Part shown: piece by piece, positions 46,732 through 54,740 of the stretch
How positions within the stretch are numbered: position 1 is the first letter of the stretch
Layout of the letters: each line of letters starts with the position of its first letter
Source: Alistipes sp. CAG:831
GTDB taxonomy: Bacteria; Bacteroidota; Bacteroidia; Bacteroidales; UBA932
NCBI GenBank assembly: GCA_000432775.1
Contig: HF990416.1
Coordinates: 46,449-110,448 of the forward strand
Length of the DNA stretch: 64,000 nt
Reading direction: 5' to 3'
The notes under the pieces: generated by a model
What the model saw: the letters and a program-made list of their open reading frames with translations, nothing else
Told to the model about the DNA's origin: nothing
The model's database searches: none
Made by a program: the position numbers and the translations under genes

Positions 46732-48131
46732 GACAAAGTTTAGTAAAAATATCAGCCGCAGCAGCAGTATGCAGTGCGCTCATCCTCCTGCAGGGATGCG
46801 GGGCCGCAGTGAGAAAATGCATCGACCCCCAGCTCGACATCCCGGAGACCATCCTGCCGGGAGGCTACGCCGACTCGCTCTGCCTGGCCGACCTCGAGTG
46901 GTCTGAGCTATTCTCCGACCCTCTGCTCAAGGACCTCATAGAGAAGACTCTGGAAAATAACAGGGACATGCTTACGGCAGCCGCCAGGGTCCGCGAGCTC
47001 GAGCGTCTCCACAGGGTAGTCCGCGCCGACCAGTTCCCGTCCTTCAACGCCAGAGGCTATCTGGACCAGGAGAACTATCAGTACACTGATGCTGACCCAG
47101 TCAAGGACAATGAGTTCGGTCTGAAGGCCGGAGTCTCCTGGGAGGTGGATTTCTTCGGCCGCCTGCGCTGGACCAACCGCGGGGCTATCGCCCAGTACCT
47201 CGGCTCCATCGAGTCGCAGAGAGCCATGCAGATGACCCTCGTAGCCGCAGTGGCCACGGCATACTTCGAACTGGCCGCCCTGGACAACGAACTGGACATC
47301 GTCCTCCGCACCCGTGACACCTGGAGAGAGAACGTCAAGCAGGCCCGCCTCCGTTTCGAAGGCGGACTGACCACTGAGATACCTTACCAGCAGGCACAGG
47401 TTGAGTATGCCAGCACTGCGGCTCTCGTACCTGACCTTCAGCGGGATATTGCCATAAAGGAACATGAAATAGCTCTACTTGCCGGAGAGTTCCCTTCCTA
47501 CGTGGAGCGCTCCAAGCTCAACACCCAGGACAGGTTCCCCGACCTGATGCACGTGGGAGTACCCTCCGAACTGCTTCAGCGCCGTCCCGACCTGCTGGCC
47601 GCCGGACAGGCCCTCAAGGCCGCCATGGCCGATGTGGGAATAGCCTGGGCCAACCGTTTTCCCAGACTGGAGATATCCTTCACTGCAGGTGTGGAGAACA
47701 ACACCTTCACCCACTTCTTCACAGGCCCCTACTGGTATCCTGTCCTGAACCTGACATCCCCCCTCTTCGCATTCGGCAAGAACAGGGCCCGCTACCAGGC
47801 AGCCATAGAGGCCTACAACCAGGAGAGATACCAGTACGAGCAGAAAGTCCTCGAAGTCTTCAAGGAGGTCAATGACGCCGTCGCTTCCTACAACTCCGCA
47901 CGCGAGAAAGTCTCCCTTCTGGGCAACCTGCAGGACGCCTCCCGCAAATACGTGGAGCTCGCCCTCTTCCAGTACCAGAACGGCTACATCAGCTACATGG
48001 ATGTCCTCGACGCCCAGCGAAGCTACTTCAATGCCGAGATAGACTATTCGAATTCAGTCAGGGACGAGTTCCTGGCCATCATCGAACTCTACAAGGCCCT
48101 CGGCGGCGGCTGGTCCGACGACGCGGAATAA
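46728..48131 (+). CDS. Outer-membrane efflux lipoprotein (OprM/TolC type)
   Basis: The 467-residue protein begins MRQSLVKISAAAAVCSALILLQGC, a lipoprotein signal (lipobox LQGC). Two OEP repeats follow (TYNQ-type coiled-coil and barrel segments; FEGGLTTEIPYQQAQVEY and LLQRRPDLLAAGQALKAAMADVGIAWANRFP). It is the exit duct of the tripartite RND pump. The start overlaps the pump stop codon (ATGA), suggesting translational coupling. Confidence 0.95.
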   Translation: MRQSLVKISAAAAVCSALILLQGCGAAVRKCIDPQLDIPETILPGGYADSLCLADLEWSELFSDPLLKDLIEKTLENNRDMLTAAARVRELERLHRVVRADQFPSFNARGYLDQENYQYTDADPVKDNEFGLKAGVSWEVDFFGRLRWTNRGAIAQYLGSIESQRAMQMTLVAAVATAYFELAALDNELDIVLRTRDTWRENVKQARLRFEGGLTTEIPYQQAQVEYASTAALVPDLQRDIAIKEHEIALLAGEFPSYVERSKLNTQDRFPDLMHVGVPSELLQRRPDLLAAGQALKAAMADVGIAWANRFPRLEISFTAGVENNTFTHFFTGPYWYPVLNLTSPLFAFGKNRARYQAAIEAYNQERYQYEQKVLEVFKEVNDAVASYNSAREKVSLLGNLQDASRKYVELALFQYQNGYISYMDVLDAQRSYFNAEIDYSNSVRDEFLAIIELYKALGGGWSDDAE

Positions 48132-48157
48132 CAAAAAACGTTGCAACGTTTTTTGTT
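48130..48157. terminator. 28-bp perfect palindrome after the RND operon
   Basis: The core AAAACGTTGCAACGTTTT is part of a perfect 28-bp palindrome that begins within the efflux gene's last codon and ends 15 bp before the next promoter element. The outer A6/T6 arms could make a weak bidirectional terminator. A perfect palindrome without a loop is also typical of a dimeric repressor site. Confidence 0.5.
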
Positions 48158-48171
48158 GCAACAATTTTTGT

Positions 48172-48179
48172 TATATTTG
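48172..48179 (+). promoter_or_regulatory. -7 promoter element of the ATPase gene
   Basis: TATATTTG lies 31 bases before the ATG. The 28-bp palindrome covers the likely -33 region. Confidence 0.55.
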
Positions 48180-48202
48180 CATGGAATTGTAATTTCACGC
48201 TT

Positions 48203-49336
48203 ATGGAGGCTCCTTTTATTTTTGGGAAAATCGCGACGGACGACAATTTTACTGACCGCGAACAGGAGACCGCGCATCTGGTCGCCAATTTCAAGTCGTT
48301 GATAAACACTATCCTGATATCGCCGAGACGATGGGGGAAGAGTTCGCTCGTCAACAGGGCTGCGGAACTTGCACTCAAAAGCGACAGCCGCCTGAAAATC
48401 TGCCTCGTAGACCTGTTCAACGTGAAAAGCGAGGAACATTTCTACCAGCTGCTGGCTGAGGATGTCATCAAAGCTACATCATCCAGATTGGAGGAAGCCG
48501 TGGGGAATACAAGAAAATTCATCTCGCAGCTTATCCCCAGAATCACTGTAGGCAATGAAATCTCCGGCGACATCTCACTGGGGTTCGACTGGGAAGAACT
48601 GAAACGGACACCGGACGAGGTGCTGGACCTGGCTGAAAATATCGCGACCGCAAAGGACTTGAGAATAGTCATCTGCATCGACGAGTTTCAGAATGTGGCC
48701 GAATTCGAAGACCCGCTGTACTTCCAGCGCAGGCTCCGCTCCCACTGGCAGCGACATCAGAAAGTATCCTACTGCATCTACGGCAGCAAGCGCCACATGA
48801 TGACGGACATCTTCACAAATCCACAGATGCCTTTCTACAAATTCGGAGACCTGTTCTTCCTGGAAAAAATCAAGACCGAATACTTTGCCCCCTTCATCGC
48901 GGAGCGGTTCGCCGCCACCGGGAAATCCATAGACCATGAGGCCTGCTTAGAGATAATATCGCTCGCAGACAACCATCCCTATTATGTCCAGCAGCTTGCC
49001 CAGATTTCCTGGCTGCGGGCAACTGACGGGCACTGCACCACCGGAATAGTCAGGCAGTCGCATGAAACCCTCGTCCAGCAGCTCAGTCTCCTTTTCGTCA
49101 CCATAACCGAGGGACTTACCAATCAGCAGCTCGCCCTGCTCCACGCCATGACTGCCGGAGAAACAGCATTTACCTCTGCTGAGGTCATGAAAAAATACCG
49201 CATATCCTCCTCCATGTCTGTTTCCCGCTCAAAGAAATCCCTCGTCGAGAAAGACATCCTCGACATCAACGCCGGAACCATCTCATTCCAGGACCCGATC
49301 TACGCCTGGTGGCTCCGGCACTGCTATTTCATTTAG
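48203..49336 (+). CDS. Archaeal-type (STAND-like) AAA ATPase
   Basis: The 377-residue protein starts FIFGKIATDDNFTDREQE and has a Walker A-like loop SPRRWGKSSL (residues 40-49) and Walker B RIVICIDEFQNV. The C-terminal 100 residues form a winged-helix-like region (TAGETAFTSAEVMKKYRISSSMSVSRSKKSLVEKDIL). This resembles the archaeal ATPase family that in Bacteroidota occurs as single genes of unknown role. No nuclease or toxin is adjacent. It is monocistronic, with its own promoter, and its C-terminus WWLRHCYFI matches the pattern of the family. Confidence 0.85.
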   Translation: MEAPFIFGKIATDDNFTDREQETAHLVANFKSLINTILISPRRWGKSSLVNRAAELALKSDSRLKICLVDLFNVKSEEHFYQLLAEDVIKATSSRLEEAVGNTRKFISQLIPRITVGNEISGDISLGFDWEELKRTPDEVLDLAENIATAKDLRIVICIDEFQNVAEFEDPLYFQRRLRSHWQRHQKVSYCIYGSKRHMMTDIFTNPQMPFYKFGDLFFLEKIKTEYFAPFIAERFAATGKSIDHEACLEIISLADNHPYYVQQLAQISWLRATDGHCTTGIVRQSHETLVQQLSLLFVTITEGLTNQQLALLHAMTAGETAFTSAEVMKKYRISSSMSVSRSKKSLVEKDILDINAGTISFQDPIYAWWLRHCYFI

Positions 49337-49357
49337 CACACTTTAGAGGATTTTGCG

Positions 49358-49365
49358 TAACTTTG
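49358..49365 (+). promoter_or_regulatory. -7 promoter element of the SDR gene
   Basis: TAACTTTG with an upstream TTTTG lies 22 bases before the ATG at 49388. Confidence 0.6.
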
Positions 49366-49387
49366 TAAGTTGAAAACAAAAACAGAT

Positions 49388-50179
49388 ATGGTACAGTTCA
49401 AGGATAAGACCCTGCTGATCACCGGCGGGGGCACAGGAATAGGCGAGGCGATCGCCTATCAGTTCGCACAGAGAGGTACTAACGTGATACTCACCGGGCT
49501 CGGCGAGGAGCAGCTGACGAAGGTGGAGGAGCGCTGCCGGCAGTACGGCGTGAAGGCCTGGCACCGTGAGGTCAACCTGGAGGACCCTGCGTCCATCGAC
49601 GCCCTGGTCGAGTACGTGGACAGCCTCGGCCTGAAACCGGACTTCTTCGTGCTCAACGCCGGCATCTCCCAGAGGGCCCTTACCCTCGACTGCGACATCT
49701 CCCTGGACCGCAAGCTGATGGAGATAAACTATTTCGGCGGCATCTACATCATCAAGAAATTCAAGGAACACCTGAAAACAGCCAAGGAAGTGCACATCGC
49801 CGTGACCACCTCGATCTCCGGCCTGTTCGGCTTCCCGCTCCGCTCGGCCTACTGCGCCTCGAAGCACGCCCTGTTCGGATTCTACGAGTCACTGGAGCTG
49901 GAGTACCCCAACATAAAGGTCACCTTTCTCATCCCCGGCCGCATCCGCACCGAGATATCCAAGAGCGCCCTGCTCGCCTCCGGAGAGAAGTTCGCCAGGA
50001 TGGACCCCGGCCAGGCCAACGGCATGGACGTGACCAAATGCGCCAGGGTGGCCCTGAAGGCCATAGCAAGGGAGAAGCACAAGAAACTCATCGGCGGCAA
50101 GGAGCTGCTGATGGCTTACTTCTACAAATACACCCCCTGGCTGTTCTACATCCTGGCCCGGAAAGTATCGGCTCATTAA
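49388..50179 (+). CDS. Short-chain dehydrogenase/reductase
   Basis: The 263-residue classical SDR has the cofactor motif TGGGTGIGEAIA, VLNAGIS and the catalytic Ser/Tyr/Lys in SISGLFGFPLRSAYCASKHA. The C-terminal region carries IPGRIRTEISKSALL. The substrate is unknown; DHRS7B/3-ketodihydrosphingosine-reductase-like proteins look similar. ATG 49388 is chosen because the earlier in-frame ATG (49370) falls where transcription should start. A two-domain VOC gene follows after 28 bp. Confidence 0.88.
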   Translation: MVQFKDKTLLITGGGTGIGEAIAYQFAQRGTNVILTGLGEEQLTKVEERCRQYGVKAWHREVNLEDPASIDALVEYVDSLGLKPDFFVLNAGISQRALTLDCDISLDRKLMEINYFGGIYIIKKFKEHLKTAKEVHIAVTTSISGLFGFPLRSAYCASKHALFGFYESLELEYPNIKVTFLIPGRIRTEISKSALLASGEKFARMDPGQANGMDVTKCARVALKAIAREKHKKLIGGKELLMAYFYKYTPWLFYILARKVSAH

Positions 50180-50207
50180 TCATTTACGGATAAAATTCAA
50201 GGACAAT

Positions 50208-51281
50208 ATGGATAAAATCATCTGTGGCATACAGCAGGTCGGCATCGGCGTAAGGAACGTCGCCGAGTCGTGGAAATGGTACAAGGACAATTTCGGCTTC
50301 GACACCAAGATCTTCGGAGCCGAGGGCGTGGCCGAGAGGATGCTGCCCTACACCGGCGGCAAGCCCCAGCCCCGCTACGCTATCTTAGTGTACAACCTCC
50401 GCGGAGGCGCCGGCTTCGAGGTATGGGAGCCCCGCGGCAGGGAGCTGAACTACGTAAGTTTCGAGCCTGCTCTCGGAGACCTCGGCATCTACGCCTGCAA
50501 GATCAAGTCCCGCGACGTGCAGGCAGCCTACGGGCAGCTGGGCAAGGCTCCCGGCGCCCGCATCCTCACCCCCGTGACCAAGAACCCCGCCGGCAAGGAG
50601 CATTTCTTCCTCTATGACCCCTGGAACAATCTCTTCGAGGTCGAGTCCGACTCCTACGTCTTCATCGACGAGGACAAGAACCTCGGCGGCGGCAACGGAG
50701 CCGTCCTGGGAGTCACGGACATGGACCGTTCCATAAAATTCTACTCAACCCTCATGGACTACGACAAGGTCGAGTACGACGTGACCGGAGTCCAGGCAGA
50801 CCTGGAAGGTGTTCCCGGCAGCCAGTACCCCCTGCGCAGGGTGATGCTCTCCCGCAGCAAGCCCATCGAAGGCCCTCTGAGCGAAGTGATGGGGACATCC
50901 CATATCGAGCTGGTGCAGCGCATTCCAGAAGGCTTCGGCGTGCCCGCCCCGAAAAAGATCTACGAAGGCCGCTACTGGGGTGACCCTGGCTTCATCCACC
51001 TGTGCTTCGACATCCGCAACATGGAGGCCATCCGCGAATGCGCCGAGGGGCTGGGACACAGTTTCGTATGCGACGGAGGCCGCGACTTCAAGATGGGCGA
51101 GGCAGACGGACACTTCACCTACGTGGAAGACCCCGACGGTACCCTCATCGAGTTCGTGGAGACCTTCAAGGTGCCCATCCTCAAGAAATGGGGCATCTAC
51201 CTCCACCTCGAGAAGCGCGATCCCCACAGGCAGCTTCCCCGCTACATGACCCGGGCCCTGCGCTTCCTGCGTTCAAAATAA
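50208..51281 (+). CDS. Two-domain VOC (glyoxalase/dioxygenase fold) protein
   Basis: The 357-residue protein contains two vicinal-oxygen-chelate halves (about 5-150 and 165-335). Metal-ligand candidates in the second half are His in FIHLCFD, Glu in HIELVQ and Glu in DGTLIEF. In the first half the usual His is Gln (IQQVGIGV), so only one site may bind metal. The family includes 4-hydroxyphenylpyruvate dioxygenases and ring-cleavage enzymes; the reaction here is not known. It follows the SDR closely, and the two may act in one pathway. Confidence 0.75.
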   Translation: MDKIICGIQQVGIGVRNVAESWKWYKDNFGFDTKIFGAEGVAERMLPYTGGKPQPRYAILVYNLRGGAGFEVWEPRGRELNYVSFEPALGDLGIYACKIKSRDVQAAYGQLGKAPGARILTPVTKNPAGKEHFFLYDPWNNLFEVESDSYVFIDEDKNLGGGNGAVLGVTDMDRSIKFYSTLMDYDKVEYDVTGVQADLEGVPGSQYPLRRVMLSRSKPIEGPLSEVMGTSHIELVQRIPEGFGVPAPKKIYEGRYWGDPGFIHLCFDIRNMEAIRECAEGLGHSFVCDGGRDFKMGEADGHFTYVEDPDGTLIEFVETFKVPILKKWGIYLHLEKRDPHRQLPRYMTRALRFLRSK

Positions 51282-51288
51282 ATCTGGA

Positions 51289-52269
51289 ATGGAAGATAAC
51301 AATAAGATACTTATATATACGGATAGCGACGGTCGTACAAAGATTGACGTAAAGCTTGAGGAGGATACATTGTGGCTTACACAAGCTCAGATGTGTGAGT
51401 TGTATCAGACCAGTAAATCCAATATAAGTGAACATATTAAGCATATATTTGAGGAAGGGGAACTGCAAGAGGACTCAGTTGTTCGGAAATTCCGAACAAC
51501 TGCATCTGACGGTAAGTCATATATGACAACCTTTTACAATCTGGACATGATAATTGCCCTCGGCTATCGTATCCGTTCCCTCATAGCAACCCGTTTCCGC
51601 CAATGGGCGACAAAGCGTCTGAAAGAATATATGATTAAAGGTTTCACACTTGATGATGAACGCTTGAAACAATTAGGTGGCGGAGGCTATTGGAAAGAGC
51701 TTCTGGAACGTATCCGGGATATCCGCGCCACCGAAAAAGTGTTTTATCGGCAGGTGCTTGAGATATATGCCACAAGTATAGATTACGATCCGCGAGCGTC
51801 TGTTTCGCAAGAGTTCTTCAAAAAAGTACAGAACAAGATACATTATGCAATACATGGTCACACTGCTGCAGAGTTAATCGTAGAACGTGCTGATGCCGAA
51901 AAGGATTTTATGGGATTATTTACCTTCAAAGGCAATCAACCTACTTTGGTTGAAGCCCGTACAGCTAAAAACTACCTGAATGAAAAAGAACTTCGCTCCA
52001 TGGGACAATTAGTTTCAGGTTATCTGGATTTCGCGGAACGACAGGCTGAACGGGAACAAGTGATGACCATGAACGACTGGGCGAATTATCTGGACAGAAT
52101 TCTTACCATGTCTGGAGAACAACTTTTGCCGGATAGTGGCAAAGTATCACATTCAGAAGCGATGGAACATGCCACAAACGAATATCGGAAATACAAGCAG
52201 CGCACACTCAGCGATGTGGAAAAAGACTATCTGGACGCTATTAAACGCATTCAGGATATAGGGAAATGA
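51289..52269 (+). CDS. RhuM family protein
   Basis: The 326-residue protein begins with the RhuM signature: ILIYTDSDGRTKIDVKLEEDTLWLTQAQMCELYQTS-like N-terminus and an MIIALGYRIRS segment. The family (first seen in a Salmonella pathogenicity island) resembles Fic/Doc-associated DNA-binding proteins and has no settled biochemical role. By eye this gene is much richer in A/T than both neighbours. It starts only 7 bp after the VOC stop codon. This suggests horizontal insertion of a single gene. Confidence 0.85.
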   Translation: MEDNNKILIYTDSDGRTKIDVKLEEDTLWLTQAQMCELYQTSKSNISEHIKHIFEEGELQEDSVVRKFRTTASDGKSYMTTFYNLDMIIALGYRIRSLIATRFRQWATKRLKEYMIKGFTLDDERLKQLGGGGYWKELLERIRDIRATEKVFYRQVLEIYATSIDYDPRASVSQEFFKKVQNKIHYAIHGHTAAELIVERADAEKDFMGLFTFKGNQPTLVEARTAKNYLNEKELRSMGQLVSGYLDFAERQAEREQVMTMNDWANYLDRILTMSGEQLLPDSGKVSHSEAMEHATNEYRKYKQRTLSDVEKDYLDAIKRIQDIGK

Positions 52270-52322
52270 AGATTGAAAATAAATTAAACAAACATTTTCT
52301 TGCATTGTTCCCGACATATGCA

Positions 52323-52330
52323 TATATTTG
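52323..52330 (+). promoter_or_regulatory. -7 promoter element of rpsP
   Basis: TATATTTG lies 65 bases before the rpsP ATG, with TTG at 52300-52302 as the -33 candidate. The long leader holds AAGGAGG (52352-52358), an ideal Shine-Dalgarno sequence but 37 bases from the start codon. Confidence 0.6.
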
Positions 52331-52395
52331 CGGGCCTTTTCTCGAGAAGATAAGGAGGTTTTAAATTATTAATTCACTAATAACCTGTAAGTACA

Positions 52396-52962
52396 ATGGC
52401 AGTTAAAATCCGTTTGGCACGCCACGGCAAGAAGAACCACGCTTTCTTCCACATCGTAGTAACCGACATCCGCTCACCCCGTGACGGACGCTACATCGAG
52501 CAGCTCGGCATCTACAACCCCAACACCAACCCCGCAACCATCAAGATTGACTCCGAGAGAGCCCTCTACTGGCTCGGCACAGGCGCTCAGCCTTCTGACA
52601 CCTGCCGCCGCATCCTCTCATACGAGGGTATCCTTCTGAGGAAACATCTCAACGGCGGTGTTGCAAAGGGCGCTATCACCCAGGAAGTAGCCGACCAGAG
52701 ATGGAACGCATGGAAAGCTGAGAGAGACGCCAAGATCGAGTCCAAGAAGCAGAACCTCAAGAAGACTGACAATGAGACCCGCCGCGAGCTCCTCAACGCC
52801 GAGGCTAAGGTAAACCAGGAGAGAGCAGAGGCCATCAGCAAGCGCAAAGCTGAAGAGGCAGCCGCAAAGGCAGAGGCTGAAGCCAAGGCAAAAGCCGAGG
52901 CTGAGGCTGCAGAGGCTGCTGCAAACGCTGAGGCCGCAGAGGCCGCTCCTGCAGCAGAGTAA
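52396..52962 (+). CDS. rpsP: 30S ribosomal protein S16 with long C-terminal tail
   Basis: The first 80 residues are a normal S16 (MAVKIRLARHGKKNHAFFHIVV; YIEQLGIYNPNTNP). The remaining 108 residues are Lys/Glu/Ala-rich and end in an Ala/Glu run, giving 188 residues against about 82 in E. coli. Longer S16 tails are known in Bacteroidota. The tail is probably helical and solvent exposed; its role is unknown. rimM follows after 7 bp, as in many bacteria. Confidence 0.97.
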   Translation: MAVKIRLARHGKKNHAFFHIVVTDIRSPRDGRYIEQLGIYNPNTNPATIKIDSERALYWLGTGAQPSDTCRRILSYEGILLRKHLNGGVAKGAITQEVADQRWNAWKAERDAKIESKKQNLKKTDNETRRELLNAEAKVNQERAEAISKRKAEEAAAKAEAEAKAKAEAEAAEAAANAEAAEAAPAAE

Positions 52963-52969
52963 AGCGACA

Positions 52970-53506
52970 ATGCTTCCCGCGGAAGACACATTGCTGCCCG
53001 TCGGCAGGATCGTCAAGTCCTACGGCACTGAGGGAGAGGTGATGATCGCCTTCCAGGAGGGCATTGCAGACTTGCTCAAGAGAGATGAACCGGTATGGCT
53101 GTTCTATGACGGCCTGCCGGTTCCTTTTTATATCACTTCGATCCAGCCGAAAGGCCCCCGCAAGGCTGTCGTCCGCTTGGAAGATATCGACACCCTCGCG
53201 GATGCGGAGGAAGCCGCCGGCAAGGATATCCGGCTCGACCCGGCCGATTATCCGGAACTCTCCGGCACTGACGCACATACCATCACCGAGGACGGACTCA
53301 CTCTCGAGGACCTCATCGGATTCAGCCTGCAGGACCAGGACGGCCGCAGGGCAGGCACCATCGGGGACATCCAGGACTTCTCCGGCAACATCTGTCTGGA
53401 ACTCTGCGGCTCCGGAGCCCTCATCCCCTTCCACGACGACCTTATCATCGACATCGATATCGAAAAAAAGACCCTCACCATGTCCATCAGTGAAGGTCTG
53501 CTGTAA
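52970..53506 (+). CDS. rimM: Ribosome maturation factor RimM
   Basis: The 178-residue protein has the RimM N-terminal beta-barrel (PVGRIVKSYGTEGEVMI) and a PRC-barrel C-terminus (LEDLIGFSLQDQDGRRAGTI; ALIPFHDDLIIDID). It helps assemble the 30S subunit around S19 and helix 33. It lies in an operon with rpsP. Confidence 0.95.
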   Translation: MLPAEDTLLPVGRIVKSYGTEGEVMIAFQEGIADLLKRDEPVWLFYDGLPVPFYITSIQPKGPRKAVVRLEDIDTLADAEEAAGKDIRLDPADYPELSGTDAHTITEDGLTLEDLIGFSLQDQDGRRAGTIGDIQDFSGNICLELCGSGALIPFHDDLIIDIDIEKKTLTMSISEGLL

Positions 53507-53573
53507 TCCTATTCGCGTTTCCTGGAAGTACAGATACTCTGAAAAGTACGCGCCTACGGCGCTATCCCTCCCA

Positions 53574-53618
53574 CCGTGAGTATCATCTCGTTACTTCGTA
53601 ACGCGGTGATACTCATGG
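53574..53618. repeat. Nested palindrome at the GH3 break
   Basis: CCGTGAGTATCA (53574-53585) pairs with TGATACTCATGG (53607-53618) with one mismatch. The inner CGTTAC/GTAACG arms (53589-53594, 53598-53603) close a TTC loop. Pairing may extend into the flanking CTCCCA and GCGGGC. It lies directly before the truncated glycosidase frame. Confidence 0.65.
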
Positions 53619-54740
53619 CGGGCCCCTCCCGCTAACAGGCCGCGGGTGGCATGCTTGGCAGATCAGCGCCTGCTTCTGCCGCAGAACCGGGAGCTGGCGG
53701 AGCGTCTGGCCGAGGAGAGCATTGTCCTGCTGAAAAATGAGGGAGGCCTCCTTCCCCTTCAGGGACAGCGCACGATAGCGGTGCTCGGGCCGATAGTGGA
53801 TGCGCCGGGAGAGCTTCTGGGCAGCTGGAGCGGGCACGGACGGGGAGAGGAGGTGTATCCCGTGCGGGATGCCCTGACAGAGGAATTCGGGGGAACGTCG
53901 CAGGTGATTTTCCACGCGGGCTGCCCCTTCGACGGGGATGACCGGAGCGGCTTCGCCTCCGCCCTTGAAACGGCCCGGGAGGCGGATGTGGTGGTGCTCT
54001 TCATGGGCGAGCGGCGCGGATGGAGCGGGGAGAATGCCTCGCGCTCCTGCATTGAACTGCCGGAGATTCAGGAGGAATTTATCATGGAAATGCAGAAGGC
54101 CGGGAAGCCGATGGTGCTGGTGCTGTCGAGCGGACGGCCCTTGGCGCTGCAGCGGGTGGAGCCTCTTTGCGACGCCATCGTGGAGATGTGGCAGCCGGGT
54201 GTGCCTGGAGGACGTCCTGTGGCCGGGGTATTGTCCGGAAGGGTCAACCCTTCGGGTAAGCTGAGCGTCACTTTCCCGCGCACTACCGGGCAGATACCGG
54301 TGTATTACAACCGGCGTCAGAGCTCGCGTCCCCGGCAGGGACTGTATCAGGACATTCCGTCTACGCCCCTGTATGAGTTCGGACACGGTCTGAGCTATAC
54401 GTCTTTCGAATATGGGGACCTGAAACTTTCCCGCGAGTCGGTAACCGGGGGAGAGACCCTGACCGCCGAGATATCCGTGACCAATACCGGAGAGCGGGAC
54501 GGAGCCGAGACCGTGCACTGGTTCATTTCCGACCCTGCATGCCGGATTACCCGTCCGCTCCGCGAGCTGAAGCATTTCGAGAAGCAGGTGATACCGGCGG
54601 GAGAGACCCGCGTCTTCCGCTTCGGGATCGACCCGGCGCGGGACCTGAGCTTCGTCGACAGTGACGGCAACCGCTTCCTGGAGCCAGGGGATTACTACAT
54701 CATGGTCAAGGACCGCAAGGTGCGTCTGCAGGTTTATTGA
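53610..54740 (+). pseudogene. Truncated GH3 beta-glucosidase
   Basis: The frame opens after a TGA at 53607 and can start at GTG 53646 (364 residues). It contains only the GH3 C-terminal alpha/beta domain (ESIVLLKNEGGLLPL; VLFMGERRGWSGENASRSCIELPE) and the fibronectin-like domain (TPLYEFGHGLSYTSFEY). The N-terminal TIM barrel of about 350-400 residues with the nucleophile Asp is missing, as is a signal peptide. Intact family members are usually about 750 residues. It is therefore likely inactive. A nested palindrome sits at the break point. Its end converges on the beta-propeller gene with a 7-bp overlap. Confidence 0.8.

Noticed and set aside
51289..52269. Toxin-antitoxin or mobile island around the RhuM gene
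   Set aside because: There is a single gene, with no antitoxin-sized partner, integrase or flanking repeats.
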